Positions 6,775 through 12,459 of a stretch of 12,459 nt of DNA are shown here, piece by piece. Positions within the stretch are counted from its first letter, which is position 1, and the number at the start of each line of letters is the position of its first letter. Location of the stretch: NCBI GenBank assembly GCA_017999195.1, contig JAGOBP010000059.1, forward strand, positions 1-12,459, given 5' to 3'. The notes under the pieces are model-generated. The model was not told the DNA's origin. It saw only the letters and a program-made list of their open reading frames with translations, and searched no databases. This DNA is from Thermoflexales bacterium. Its GTDB lineage: Bacteria > Chloroflexota > Anaerolineae > Fen-1058. Position numbers and translations under genes: made by a program.

Positions 6775-7565
6775 CTATATTGCCCTGCATACCTCACGCC
6801 ATTCTCAAACAACCTCAACCCCAACCGTCCGTGCTCGCCTCGTGACCAACGCGGATGTTGATAGGCAAACACATGATCCTCAGGATGTGGCATCAAGCCC
6901 AGCACATTGCCGCGCGGATTGCACACGCCTGCGATGTCGCCGATGGAGCCGTTGGGGTTGAAGGGATAATCGGCGTGGGCGAGCAGGCCGCTTTCGTGCG
7001 TGTAAGTCAACGCGATTTGATCGCACTCGCGCAGCGTTTGTAAATCGTTCGGATCATTCAAGACGAAATTGCCTTCGCCGTGCGCAATGGGACAGGTGAT
7101 CAAATCATCGAGGCCGCGTGTCCACACACACGTTTGCGACTGCGGCTTCAGCGTGACCCAGCGGCACTCGAAATGGCCGCGTTCGTTGAAGGTGAGGGTG
7201 GCCTGGCCCTCACCCCCGGCCCCTCTCCCAACATTGGGCGAGGGGAGAAGGCCTGACTTCACCAATGCCTGAAACCCATTGCAAATTCCGATGACGGGTT
7301 TGCCGCTGTCGATGAATTGACCGACCTCAGCGGCGAAGTAGGCGTTGAGGTCGAGCGCCAGCAATTTGCCCGCGCCCAGTGCATCGGCATAAGAAAAGCC
7401 GCCCGGCACGCACAACACTTGATAATCGCCCCACGGCTTTTCGTGAGCGCGCAGTTGATTGAGATGCACAATCTCACTCGTCGCGCCCGCGAGTGCAAAC
7501 GCTTGCGCCGCTTCGTGATCGCGGTTGGTGCCGTCGGCGTGAAGAATCAGGACGCGTGGTTTCAT
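6771..7565 (-). CDS. purQ: FGAM synthase glutaminase subunit PurQ
   Basis: Class I glutamine amidotransferase that supplies ammonia to PurL for FGAR to FGAM. 264 aa from the ATG at 7565, longer than the B. subtilis protein (about 227). Catalytic triad: Cys95 in GICNGFQAL (93-101), and His227 and Glu229 in MPHPED (225-230). Also conserved are PGGFSYADAL (54-63) and PIAHGEGNF (159-167). The ATG at 7565 overlaps the preceding GNAT stop as ATGA, which favours this start by translational coupling. An ATG nine bases upstream (MSVMKPR) is also possible. Residues about 106-125 are encoded by a GC-rich palindromic repeat inserted in frame after SGLLP, which partly accounts for the extra length. The three catalytic residues flank but do not include the insert. 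Confidence 0.97.
   Translation of the reverse strand: MKPRVLILHADGTNRDHEAAQAFALAGATSEIVHLNQLRAHEKPWGDYQVLCVPGGFSYADALGAGKLLALDLNAYFAAEVGQFIDSGKPVIGICNGFQALVKSGLLPSPNVGRGAGGEGQATLTFNERGHFECRWVTLKPQSQTCVWTRGLDDLITCPIAHGEGNFVLNDPNDLQTLRECDQIALTYTHESGLLAHADYPFNPNGSIGDIAGVCNPRGNVLGLMPHPEDHVFAYQHPRWSRGEHGRLGLRLFENGVRYAGQYS
7192..7250. repeat. GC-rich palindromic element inserted in frame in purQ
   Basis: Two adjacent hairpins on the plus strand. One has GTGAGGG (7192-7198) facing CCCTCAC (7207-7213). The other has CCCCTCTCCCAA (7220-7231) facing TTGGGCGAGGGG (7234-7245), 11 of 12 paired around a 2-nt loop. The purQ frame stays open and encodes a Gly/Pro-rich segment including SPNVGRGAGGEGQ. The core resembles a widespread dispersed bacterial palindrome, from memory rather than a search. 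Confidence 0.85.
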
Positions 7566-8095
7566 GACAGACATTTACCCATGGTGTGAAGATCGACATA
7601 CTCGCCGTCAATGCACACGGCACATTTGGCCGTGCCTTCGATGGTGAAGCCGGCTTTGTGATAGAGCGCCAGGGCCGCGATATTGTGGGGCATCACGCAC
7701 AGTTCCAGCCGGCGTAATTGGTGTTCGCGCGCCCACTGTTCGCACGTTTGCATGAGTTGTGTGCCGATGCCTTGCCACGTAAACGCCTGCCTGACGCCGA
7801 CGACGATTTGCACCGTGTGATGATCGTGGCGATAGACACCGCCTGTCGCGCACAGAAAGCCAATGAGTTCACCCTCATGCTCGGCCACAAAAATGGTCTG
7901 ATTGTCGGACGCCAGCATCAACTCCAACCGGCCGCGCCAGCGTTTGGGCGACAACATGCCCGCCTCTGGCTGGAAGACCATGAACTTCGTCTCGCGATCG
8001 ATGTGCAGCCGTAATTGCACATAGGCGGCCGCGTCATCGGGCACGATTTCGCGCACCGCGATGATGCGCGGCGACAACTGAAGTTGAGTGAGCAT
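7562..8095 (-). CDS. GNAT-family N-acetyltransferase, second of a tandem pair
   Basis: 177 aa and a single GNAT domain. VQIVVGVRQAFTWQGIGTQL (95-114) gives beta-4 and the acetyl-CoA loop (WQGIG), ALALYHKAGFTIEGT (141-155) the C-terminal motif, followed by DGEYVDLHTMGK. It aligns without gaps to the upstream GNAT over about 159 residues with roughly half identical (counted by eye), so the two arose by tandem duplication. Its ATG (8095) overlaps the upstream TAA as TAATG, with no clear Shine-Dalgarno, and its TGA overlaps the purQ ATG as ATGA. The layout suggests coupled translation of purL-gnat-gnat-purQ. The domain type resembles ribosomal-protein or small-molecule acetyltransferases; the substrate is unknown. 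Confidence 0.93.
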   Translation of the reverse strand: MLTQLQLSPRIIAVREIVPDDAAAYVQLRLHIDRETKFMVFQPEAGMLSPKRWRGRLELMLASDNQTIFVAEHEGELIGFLCATGGVYRHDHHTVQIVVGVRQAFTWQGIGTQLMQTCEQWAREHQLRRLELCVMPHNIAALALYHKAGFTIEGTAKCAVCIDGEYVDLHTMGKCLS

Positions 8096-8598
8096 TATGC
8101 CAGCAGTTTGTACATATAGTGCAGAGCGACGTACTGGCCGTCGACCTGCATGGCGTGTTGGGCGGTGCCTTCGATCTCAAAACCCATCTTCTTGTACAGG
8201 GCAATGCCGCGCACGTTGTGTGTCATCACCGTCAACTCCAGACGATGCAATTGCTTGTCGCGCGCCCACTGTTCGCACGCTTCAAACAAGCGCCGGCCGA
8301 CGCCTTGCCCGGTGTGCGCTTCAAGTATGCCGATGACGATGTGCACGTTGTGACGGTTGCGGCGGAAATCGCCGCCGTTGGCCCACAACCAGCCGATCAG
8401 TTGTCCGGCCTCTTCGGCCAGAAACGTTTGCTTGTTGTCTGCTCTTGCAACGTTGATCAACCGCTCGCGTTCTTGTTCGACGGTCGATTGCCGTTCGCCC
8501 GGTTCGAGCATCATGAACCGTGTCTCTTCGTCGACTTGGTGGCGCAGCGCCAGAAACGCCGCGGCATCATCGGGGGTGGCAAATCGAATCGTGATCAT
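8095..8598 (-). CDS. GNAT-family N-acetyltransferase, first of a tandem pair
   Basis: 167 aa from the ATG at 8598. This start overlaps the purL stop as ATGA and has GGAG 9 nt upstream; a GTG at 8613 in the same frame would add five residues but has less support. GNAT features: VHIVIGILEAHTGQGVGRRL (85-104) with the acetyl-CoA loop GQGVGR (97-102), GIALYKKMGFEIEGT (131-145) and DGQYVALHYMYKLL near the end. It is paralogous to the next gene (about 50% identical, no gaps). Its position between the synthetase (purSL) and glutaminase (purQ) subunits of FGAM synthase is unusual. A link to purine metabolism, for example acetylation of a pathway protein, is speculation. Confidence 0.93.
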   Translation of the reverse strand: MITIRFATPDDAAAFLALRHQVDEETRFMMLEPGERQSTVEQERERLINVARADNKQTFLAEEAGQLIGWLWANGGDFRRNRHNVHIVIGILEAHTGQGVGRRLFEACEQWARDKQLHRLELTVMTHNVRGIALYKKMGFEIEGTAQHAMQVDGQYVALHYMYKLLA

Positions 8599-11486
8599 TC
8601 GTTGGGACTCCACGCGGCGATCAATTCATCAATTGACAGTGAAATCAACGGCGACTCGCTTGCAATGGTAAGTCGAGGTTCAGCCGTCACTGTGCCGATG
8701 TTGCGAATCAACGCGTCAGTGAAGAATGATTCAAAAACACGGCCATTTTCAGGGAGAATTTCGATCAGCAAACGACCGTTGCCTTCGCCAAACAACGCCT
8801 CGATCGGTTCTTCACGCCCGATGGTGAGATCCAGGCCCAACCGGCCGCCGATGCACATCTCGGCTGCCGCTACGGCTAGGCCGCCTTCGCTCAAATCGTG
8901 GCAGGCGCGGACGAGACCGACCGTCATGGCTTGATGCAGCGCGCGATAAGCCGATGATGCATGATGCAAGAGGCAGGAGACAGGACTCGACTCTTGCATC
9001 TTGCTTCCTGTATCCTGCATTTCGTTTCCTGCATCAAGCAAGTAGATAGCGTTCCCCGCCTCTTTCGCATCCATCGTCACGGCTTGATTCACATCGTCGA
9101 TCAAACCGATGGCTGAGATCAATAACGTCGGCGGAATCGCGTGGCGCAAGCCGTCGGTGCCTAGATATTCATTGTTGAGCGAATCTTTGCCGCTGATGAA
9201 GGGTGTGCTATACGCGACCGCCGCATCATAACAGCCGCGTGCCGCCTCGATGAGCGAACCCAGCGTTTCCGGCCGCAACGGATCGCCCCAGCAGAAATTG
9301 TCGAGCAGTGCAATCCGATCGGAATCAGCGCCGACCGCCACCGCGTTGCGAATCGCTTCGTCGATGACGTTGATCGCCATCGCATACGCATCCACTTTGC
9401 CCAGTTCGGGATTGATGCCGTTGGACAAGACAATCCCGCGCGTACCCTTCGTGCCGAATGGCTTGAGCACGCATGCATCCGATGGCCCATCGTTTTGTGT
9501 ACCTGTCAGCGGCTTGACCACCGTGCCGCCCTGCACTTCGTGATCGTAGATGCGGATGACGCGGGACTTTGAAGCGATGTTGGGATGGGCGAGCAGCGCG
9601 AGCAGAGTGGCGTTGAGATTATCGTGGTGCGTGATGCGTGTTGCGTGTTGCCTCTTGCCTCCTGCAGCCTGCTTGATTTCCGCTGTTAAAGAGCGTCGGG
9701 GCAGTCCATCATGCAGAAAGTCATTCGCCAGATCAAGCACAATGTGATCGCCATAGCGCACGATGAGGTGGCGTGTGTCGGTGAACGCGCCGATGTCGGT
9801 GAGTTCGACATCGAAGGTGTCACACAGTGTCTGCAATGCCGCTATGTTGGATGCGGGCACGGCCAGCACCATGCGCTCTTGCGCTTCGCTCAGCCAGATT
9901 TCCCACGGTGCCAGGCCGGGATATTTCAACTTCACGCGCTTCAAATCAACATCCGTGCCGATGACGCTGCTCATCTCGCCGACAGCGCTCGACAGGCCGC
10001 CTGCGCCGCAATCGGTGATGGCGGTGTACAACTTCGCATCACGCGCCCGCACGATCACTTCGATCAAGCCCTTTTCTGTGATCGGATCCCCGATCTGCAC
10101 CGATGCGCCCGCGACTTCGCCCGTCTGCGCGTCCATCGTCATCGAGGAGAAGGTCGCGCCGCGCAAGCCATCGCGGCCGGTGCGTCCGCCCAGCACAATG
10201 ACGCGATCACCCAAGCGCGGTTCGCGCGGATGACTGTCCTTTGGCGCGAGGCCTACGCACCCGCAAAAAACGAGCGGATTTGCGGTGTAACCTTCATCAT
10301 ACAAAATCGCGCCATTGACTGTTGGAATACCTATTTTGTTGCCGTAATCTTGCACGCCCGCGACCACGCCCGATTGAATGCGACGCGGATGCAACACGCC
10401 TTCCGGTAATTTATTCGGATCGAGGTCTTGCGGGCCGAAGCATAACACATCGGTCGCGGCGATGGGTTTGGCCGACACGCCTAAAACATCGCGGATGACA
10501 CCGCCGACTCCCGTATTCGCGCCGCCGAACGGCTCGATGGCCGAGGGATGATTGTGCGTCTCGACTTTGAAAGACACTTCGTATTCATCATCAAAGTCGA
10601 TGATGCCCGCATTATCGACAAAAGCCGATCGCACCCACGGCGCATTGATGCGCTCCGTCGCGGCGCGGATGTAGGTTTTGAGGATGCCGTCGATCTGGAG
10701 GTTGGACGTTGGAGGCTGGAGGTTGGCAGGCGCCTCTCCAATTTCCAATTTCCAACTTCTAACGTCTATCTTCGCCTTAAACGTCTTATGCACACAATGC
10801 TCGCTCCACGTCTGCGCGATGGTCTCGAATTCGACATCGGTCGGGTCGCGATCAATCGAGCGGAAATAGGCCTGAATTGCCTGCATTTCGGCCAGATCGA
10901 GCGCGGCGCGGCGATCACGCGAGAGCGCGAGGAGTTGATCATTGGAAAGGGTGCGAATGGCGAGCGTATCAACTTCGCCGGATGATTCGGCCGGATGGGG
11001 GAAGGCGGGTTCGATCGGGCCGAGGGTGTAGCGTTGAATGACGTCGTTCGCGAATAAGCGTTTGGCTAAGGTCTGCACAGCGGCTTGATCGAGATCGCCG
11101 TGAACGACAAAACGCTGACCGGTCGCGGCACGTTCGACGCCGTTTACGCCGATCAATTTCGCGCAGCGCACGATCTGATCGGCTACGGGATCAGTCACAC
11201 CGGGCCGCAGCGCGGTTTCGATCACGTGGCCGACAAAAGAATCGACCCCATCGCTAGTTACACTTCGCCATTGACAGGCTTGTGCGATGGGGTCGCTGAG
11301 GAGTTCGGCGGCGAGCCGCCGCAAGTCTTGAGGCGCAATATCGCCTTCAATGAAGAAAAGATCGTTGACCTCCAGGCCCGTCAGCTGCGTCAGGCCCAGG
11401 GCGTGCGCGTCGGCCAGCAAGCCCGCGGCTCGGGGATCACGCTCGGTGTGTGATCGAACGATGAGGGTGTGAACGGTCGTCGACAT
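8595..11486 (-). CDS. purL: FGAM synthase, PurS-PurL fusion
   Basis: Converts FGAR, ATP and PurQ-supplied ammonia to FGAM. 963 aa, larger than short PurL (about 720-740) and smaller than E. coli PurL (about 1,300), with no glutaminase domain. Residues 1-77 and about 86-163 look like two PurS-like modules; the second has ETALRPGVTDP and RFVVHGDL. The synthetase core follows: TWSEHCVHKTF (226-236) with the catalytic His, KVETHNHPSAIEPFGGANTG (307-326), GGRTGRDG (433-440), DCGAGGLSSAVGEM (492-505), SEAQERM (533-539), SGKDSLNNEY (765-774) and HDLSEGGLAVAAAEM (863-877). Three in-frame heptamer repeat segments lie at residues about 240-265, 604-620 and 818-845, in linkers between conserved blocks. 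The ATG at 11486 follows a 28-nt leader with no strong Shine-Dalgarno. It is the first gene of the operon. Confidence 0.97.
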   Translation of the reverse strand: MSTTVHTLIVRSHTERDPRAAGLLADAHALGLTQLTGLEVNDLFFIEGDIAPQDLRRLAAELLSDPIAQACQWRSVTSDGVDSFVGHVIETALRPGVTDPVADQIVRCAKLIGVNGVERAATGQRFVVHGDLDQAAVQTLAKRLFANDVIQRYTLGPIEPAFPHPAESSGEVDTLAIRTLSNDQLLALSRDRRAALDLAEMQAIQAYFRSIDRDPTDVEFETIAQTWSEHCVHKTFKAKIDVRSWKLEIGEAPANLQPPTSNLQIDGILKTYIRAATERINAPWVRSAFVDNAGIIDFDDEYEVSFKVETHNHPSAIEPFGGANTGVGGVIRDVLGVSAKPIAATDVLCFGPQDLDPNKLPEGVLHPRRIQSGVVAGVQDYGNKIGIPTVNGAILYDEGYTANPLVFCGCVGLAPKDSHPREPRLGDRVIVLGGRTGRDGLRGATFSSMTMDAQTGEVAGASVQIGDPITEKGLIEVIVRARDAKLYTAITDCGAGGLSSAVGEMSSVIGTDVDLKRVKLKYPGLAPWEIWLSEAQERMVLAVPASNIAALQTLCDTFDVELTDIGAFTDTRHLIVRYGDHIVLDLANDFLHDGLPRRSLTAEIKQAAGGKRQHATRITHHDNLNATLLALLAHPNIASKSRVIRIYDHEVQGGTVVKPLTGTQNDGPSDACVLKPFGTKGTRGIVLSNGINPELGKVDAYAMAINVIDEAIRNAVAVGADSDRIALLDNFCWGDPLRPETLGSLIEAARGCYDAAVAYSTPFISGKDSLNNEYLGTDGLRHAIPPTLLISAIGLIDDVNQAVTMDAKEAGNAIYLLDAGNEMQDTGSKMQESSPVSCLLHHASSAYRALHQAMTVGLVRACHDLSEGGLAVAAAEMCIGGRLGLDLTIGREEPIEALFGEGNGRLLIEILPENGRVFESFFTDALIRNIGTVTAEPRLTIASESPLISLSIDELIAAWSPNE
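8954..9034. repeat. Inverted heptamer repeat inside purL (residues about 818-845)
   Basis: Five 7-bp units of the ATGATGC/AGGAGAC type (8954-8988) and six of the CTTGCAT/CCTGCAT type (8993-9034) face each other around a 4-nt loop; the pattern may continue to 9041. The total of 81 nt is exactly 27 codons. It encodes a polar segment containing NEMQDTGSKMQESS between YLLD and SSAYRALHQAM. This is where other PurL proteins have a loop before their conserved GGS motif. Confidence 0.87.
9629..9677. repeat. Heptamer tandem repeat inside purL (residues about 604-620)
   Basis: Seven contiguous 7-bp units, each beginning GC and ending T on the plus strand: GCGTGAT, then GCGTGTT twice, then GCCTCTT, GCCTCCT, GCAGCCT and GCTTGAT. 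No clear inverted arm is seen. In the purL frame it encodes a basic linker (KQAAGGKRQHATRITH) ahead of LLAHPNIASK. Confidence 0.87.
10694..10769. repeat. Inverted heptamer repeat inside purL (residues about 240-265)
   Basis: Five units of the GTTGGAG type (10694-10728) and four to five of the TTTCCAA type (10735-10769) flank the self-complementary loop GGCGCC (10729-10734). The purL frame stays open and encodes a segment including SWKLEIGEAP and NLQPPTSNLQ. It starts a few residues after the catalytic EHCVHKTF block and ends just before DGILKTYI, blocks that in other PurL proteins are close together. Confidence 0.9.
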
Positions 11487-11521
11487 GGCACCACACTGAC
11501 TGACGGAATGAATACGGCGCG

Positions 11522-11530
11522 ATTATACCA
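11522..11530 (-). promoter_or_regulatory. Extended -10 promoter for the purine operon
   Basis: On the minus strand the sequence reads TGGTATAAT, a perfect TATAAT with the TGn extension. The -35 position (about 11550-11545, ATTCGC) is a poor match, as is common for extended -10 promoters. Transcription would begin near 11515, leaving a leader of about 28 nt before the purL ATG, too short for a riboswitch. The -35 zone overlaps that of the divergent methyltransferase promoter. Confidence 0.6.
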
Positions 11531-11563
11531 CCGCCTTTTCGCGAGCGAATCACCCATTTGCGG

Positions 11564-11569
11564 TACAAT
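11564..11569 (+). promoter_or_regulatory. -10 element for the methyltransferase gene, probably leaderless
   Basis: TACAAT stands 6 nt before the ATG at 11576, so transcription should start at or next to the A of the start codon, giving an mRNA without a 5' leader. There is no Shine-Dalgarno sequence, consistent with this. The -35 region (about 11541-11546) is not a good match. Confidence 0.5.
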
Positions 11570-11575
11570 GCCCGC

Positions 11576-12139
11576 ATGTCTGACGATGCCGTGAAGTGGA
11601 ATGAACGTTATCGCGTCAATGCCGAACCGGCGTTTCAACGCCCGCGCGAGTTTTTGGTCGAGCAGGCGGCACACCTGCCCGCGCACGGTCTGGCGTTGGA
11701 CGTGGCGATGGGCCTGGGCGGCAACGCGGGTTTTCTGATCGAGCGCGGCCTAAACGTGATCGGCCTGGATGTGTCCGAAGTGGGCGCGCGGCGCGCGAAG
11801 ACGTGTTGGCCTGAACTCATGGCCGCTGTGTTCGATTTGACACGCTTTGATTTGCCTGCGACTTCGTTCGATGTGGTGTTGAATTTCTATTTTCTCCAGC
11901 GTGATTTGTGGCCGCTCTATCGCCGCGTGATCCGATCGGGGGGACTATTGATCATGGAAACACTCCTGATCGATAATTTGATCAATCGACCTGATTACAC
12001 CCCCGATTACCTCTTGCAGCCCGACGAACTGCGCCGCGCCTTCGCCGATTGGGATGTGATCGCCTATCGGGAGGGCTGGATCGATCGGGGCGGGCGTTGG
12101 CCGCGCGCGGTGGCTAGTTTGATCGCGCGTCGCCCCTAA
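11576..12139 (+). CDS. Class I SAM-dependent methyltransferase
   Basis: 187 aa, a small Rossmann-fold methyltransferase with little beyond the core domain. Motif I is ALDVAMGLGGNAGFL (40-54), the SAM-ribose acidic position is GLDVS (63-67), the post-motif region FDVVLNFYFLQRDLWP (98-113), and motif III RSGGLLIMETL (120-130). The N-terminal KWNERYR followed by a short helix and LALDVA resembles TehB-like and methyltransferase-domain-25 proteins. The substrate cannot be told. The ATG at 11576 is preferred over an in-frame TTG at 11558, because the TTG lies upstream of the probable -10 box. It is transcribed divergently from the purine operon across an 89-bp region. No clear terminator follows; a small CCCG-TT-CGGG stem lies just after the stop without a T-run. 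Confidence 0.9.
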   Translation: MSDDAVKWNERYRVNAEPAFQRPREFLVEQAAHLPAHGLALDVAMGLGGNAGFLIERGLNVIGLDVSEVGARRAKTCWPELMAAVFDLTRFDLPATSFDVVLNFYFLQRDLWPLYRRVIRSGGLLIMETLLIDNLINRPDYTPDYLLQPDELRRAFADWDVIAYREGWIDRGGRWPRAVASLIARRP

Positions 12140-12165
12140 TGCCCGTTCGGGTAGTTACTCTACTC

Positions 12166-12406
12166 CTAGCGTAACGGTTGCGCAACCAGACGGTAAATCA
12201 AGGCTTTCGATGGGATTTTGATCGGTTGTTTCTAACGGGTTGTCGCACTTTTCCTCGCTTGGGAGGGCAAGCCCGCCCGAATCTGAGCTAAGTTCCACAC
12301 CCCTTCAAACTTGGTTATGAAGTTGCCACTACCAATACACTTTTAGCGCATCAAAACCAGAGCCATTTCTTTGATTCCGTTTCTGGTTGCGCAACCGTTA
12401 GGCTAG
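12166..12406. repeat. Inverted-repeat element (MITE-like) with CTAG ends
   Basis: Segments 12166-12190 and 12382-12406 are inverted copies matching at 24 of 25 positions. Each contains the perfect palindrome GGTTGCGCAACC and ends in CTAG at the outer edge. Weaker similarity continues inward (CGG, AATCAA and TTTTGAT in the same order), giving arms of about 55-60 bp. A degenerate third copy lies at 12232-12247, and a separate GC-rich hairpin (GGGAGGGC/GCCCGCCC) at 12261-12278. No coding capacity is seen. The CTAG on each side could be a 4-bp target duplication. Confidence 0.7.
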
Positions 12407-12459
12407 TTGTTTGAGTTGTCCCTCGTTTCACGCATGATGAATGTCACCTAGATCAGTGA
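12407..12459. other. Non-coding right edge
   Basis: Between the inverted-repeat element and the window end I see no gene, RNA or regulatory motif. The same holds for 12140-12165, apart from a 4-bp stem just after the methyltransferase stop. Confidence 0.5.

Noticed and set aside
8598..8613. GTG start at 8613 for the first GNAT gene
   Set aside because: The ATG at 8598 overlaps the purL stop as ATGA and has GGAG at good spacing, and the family fold begins right after it.
8119..8934. Long plus-strand open frame opposite the GNAT/purL region, and a similar one at 9711-10409
   Set aside because: Both lie wholly antisense to genes with clear family motifs, and their translations show no recognisable domain. 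They are shadows of GC-rich coding sequence.
11487..11521. Purine or other riboswitch in the purL leader
   Set aside because: The predicted leader is about 28 nt, too short for any known purine-sensing riboswitch, and no conserved core is visible.
11558..11575. TTG start at 11558 for the methyltransferase
   Set aside because: It lies upstream of the likely -10 box, and the natural N-terminus (SDDAVKWNERYR) follows the ATG at 11576.
12166..12406. Integron attC site (GTTAGGC at the right end, GCGTAAC at the left, 5-nt spacers)
   Set aside because: The left box breaks the RYYYAAC consensus, the span (about 235 bp) is well beyond usual attC lengths, the spacers are fully complementary, and no cassette or integrase is nearby.

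Overview
This window is one long purine-biosynthesis gene cluster on the minus strand. A divergent methyltransferase gene and a non-coding, repeat-bearing tail lie on the right. The host is a bacterium with roughly 55-60% GC. A PurS-PurL fusion with separate PurQ, a class II (animal-type) PurE without an adjacent purK, a long PurC, an iron-sulfur PurF, and many short degenerate tandem or palindromic repeats inside and between genes suggest Chloroflexota (Anaerolineae-like). That assignment is inference.

Layout in the direction of transcription (right to left): an extended -10 promoter near 11525; purSL (11486-8595); two tandem paralogous GNAT acetyltransferases (8598-7562); purQ (7565-6771); an unrecognised small gene (6700-6302); a double-GNAT protein (6231-5308); another unrecognised gene (5282-4860); bioY, biotin uptake (4841-4275); purC (4232-3261); purE (3180-2695); purF (2622-1213); and purD (1104, running off the left edge with 368 codons present). 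purSL, gnat, gnat and purQ are joined by stop/start overlaps (ATGA, TAATG, ATGA), so their translation is probably coupled. The enzymes present cover PRPP to phosphoribosylamine (PurF), to GAR (PurD), FGAR to FGAM (PurSL+PurQ), AIR to CAIR (PurE) and CAIR to SAICAR (PurC). purN/purT, purM, purB and purH are not in the window.

The most striking feature is a set of short degenerate tandem arrays with a 7-bp or 8-bp period, several built as two inverted arms around a short loop. Unit sequences differ from locus to locus but the architecture recurs. Intergenic arrays follow purF, purE and purC, and the purE and purC stop codons lie inside them. In-frame arrays lie inside purL (three places) and purD, apparently in surface loops. 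A different GC-rich palindrome is inserted in frame in purQ, and another contains the bioY stop codon. These core enzymes therefore appear to carry repeat-derived peptide segments.

On the plus strand, a small SAM-dependent methyltransferase (11576-12139) has a -10 box only 6 nt from its ATG, as expected for a leaderless mRNA. The last 320 bp hold no gene but contain a 241-bp inverted-repeat structure ending in CTAG on both sides (12166-12406), resembling a miniature transposable element.
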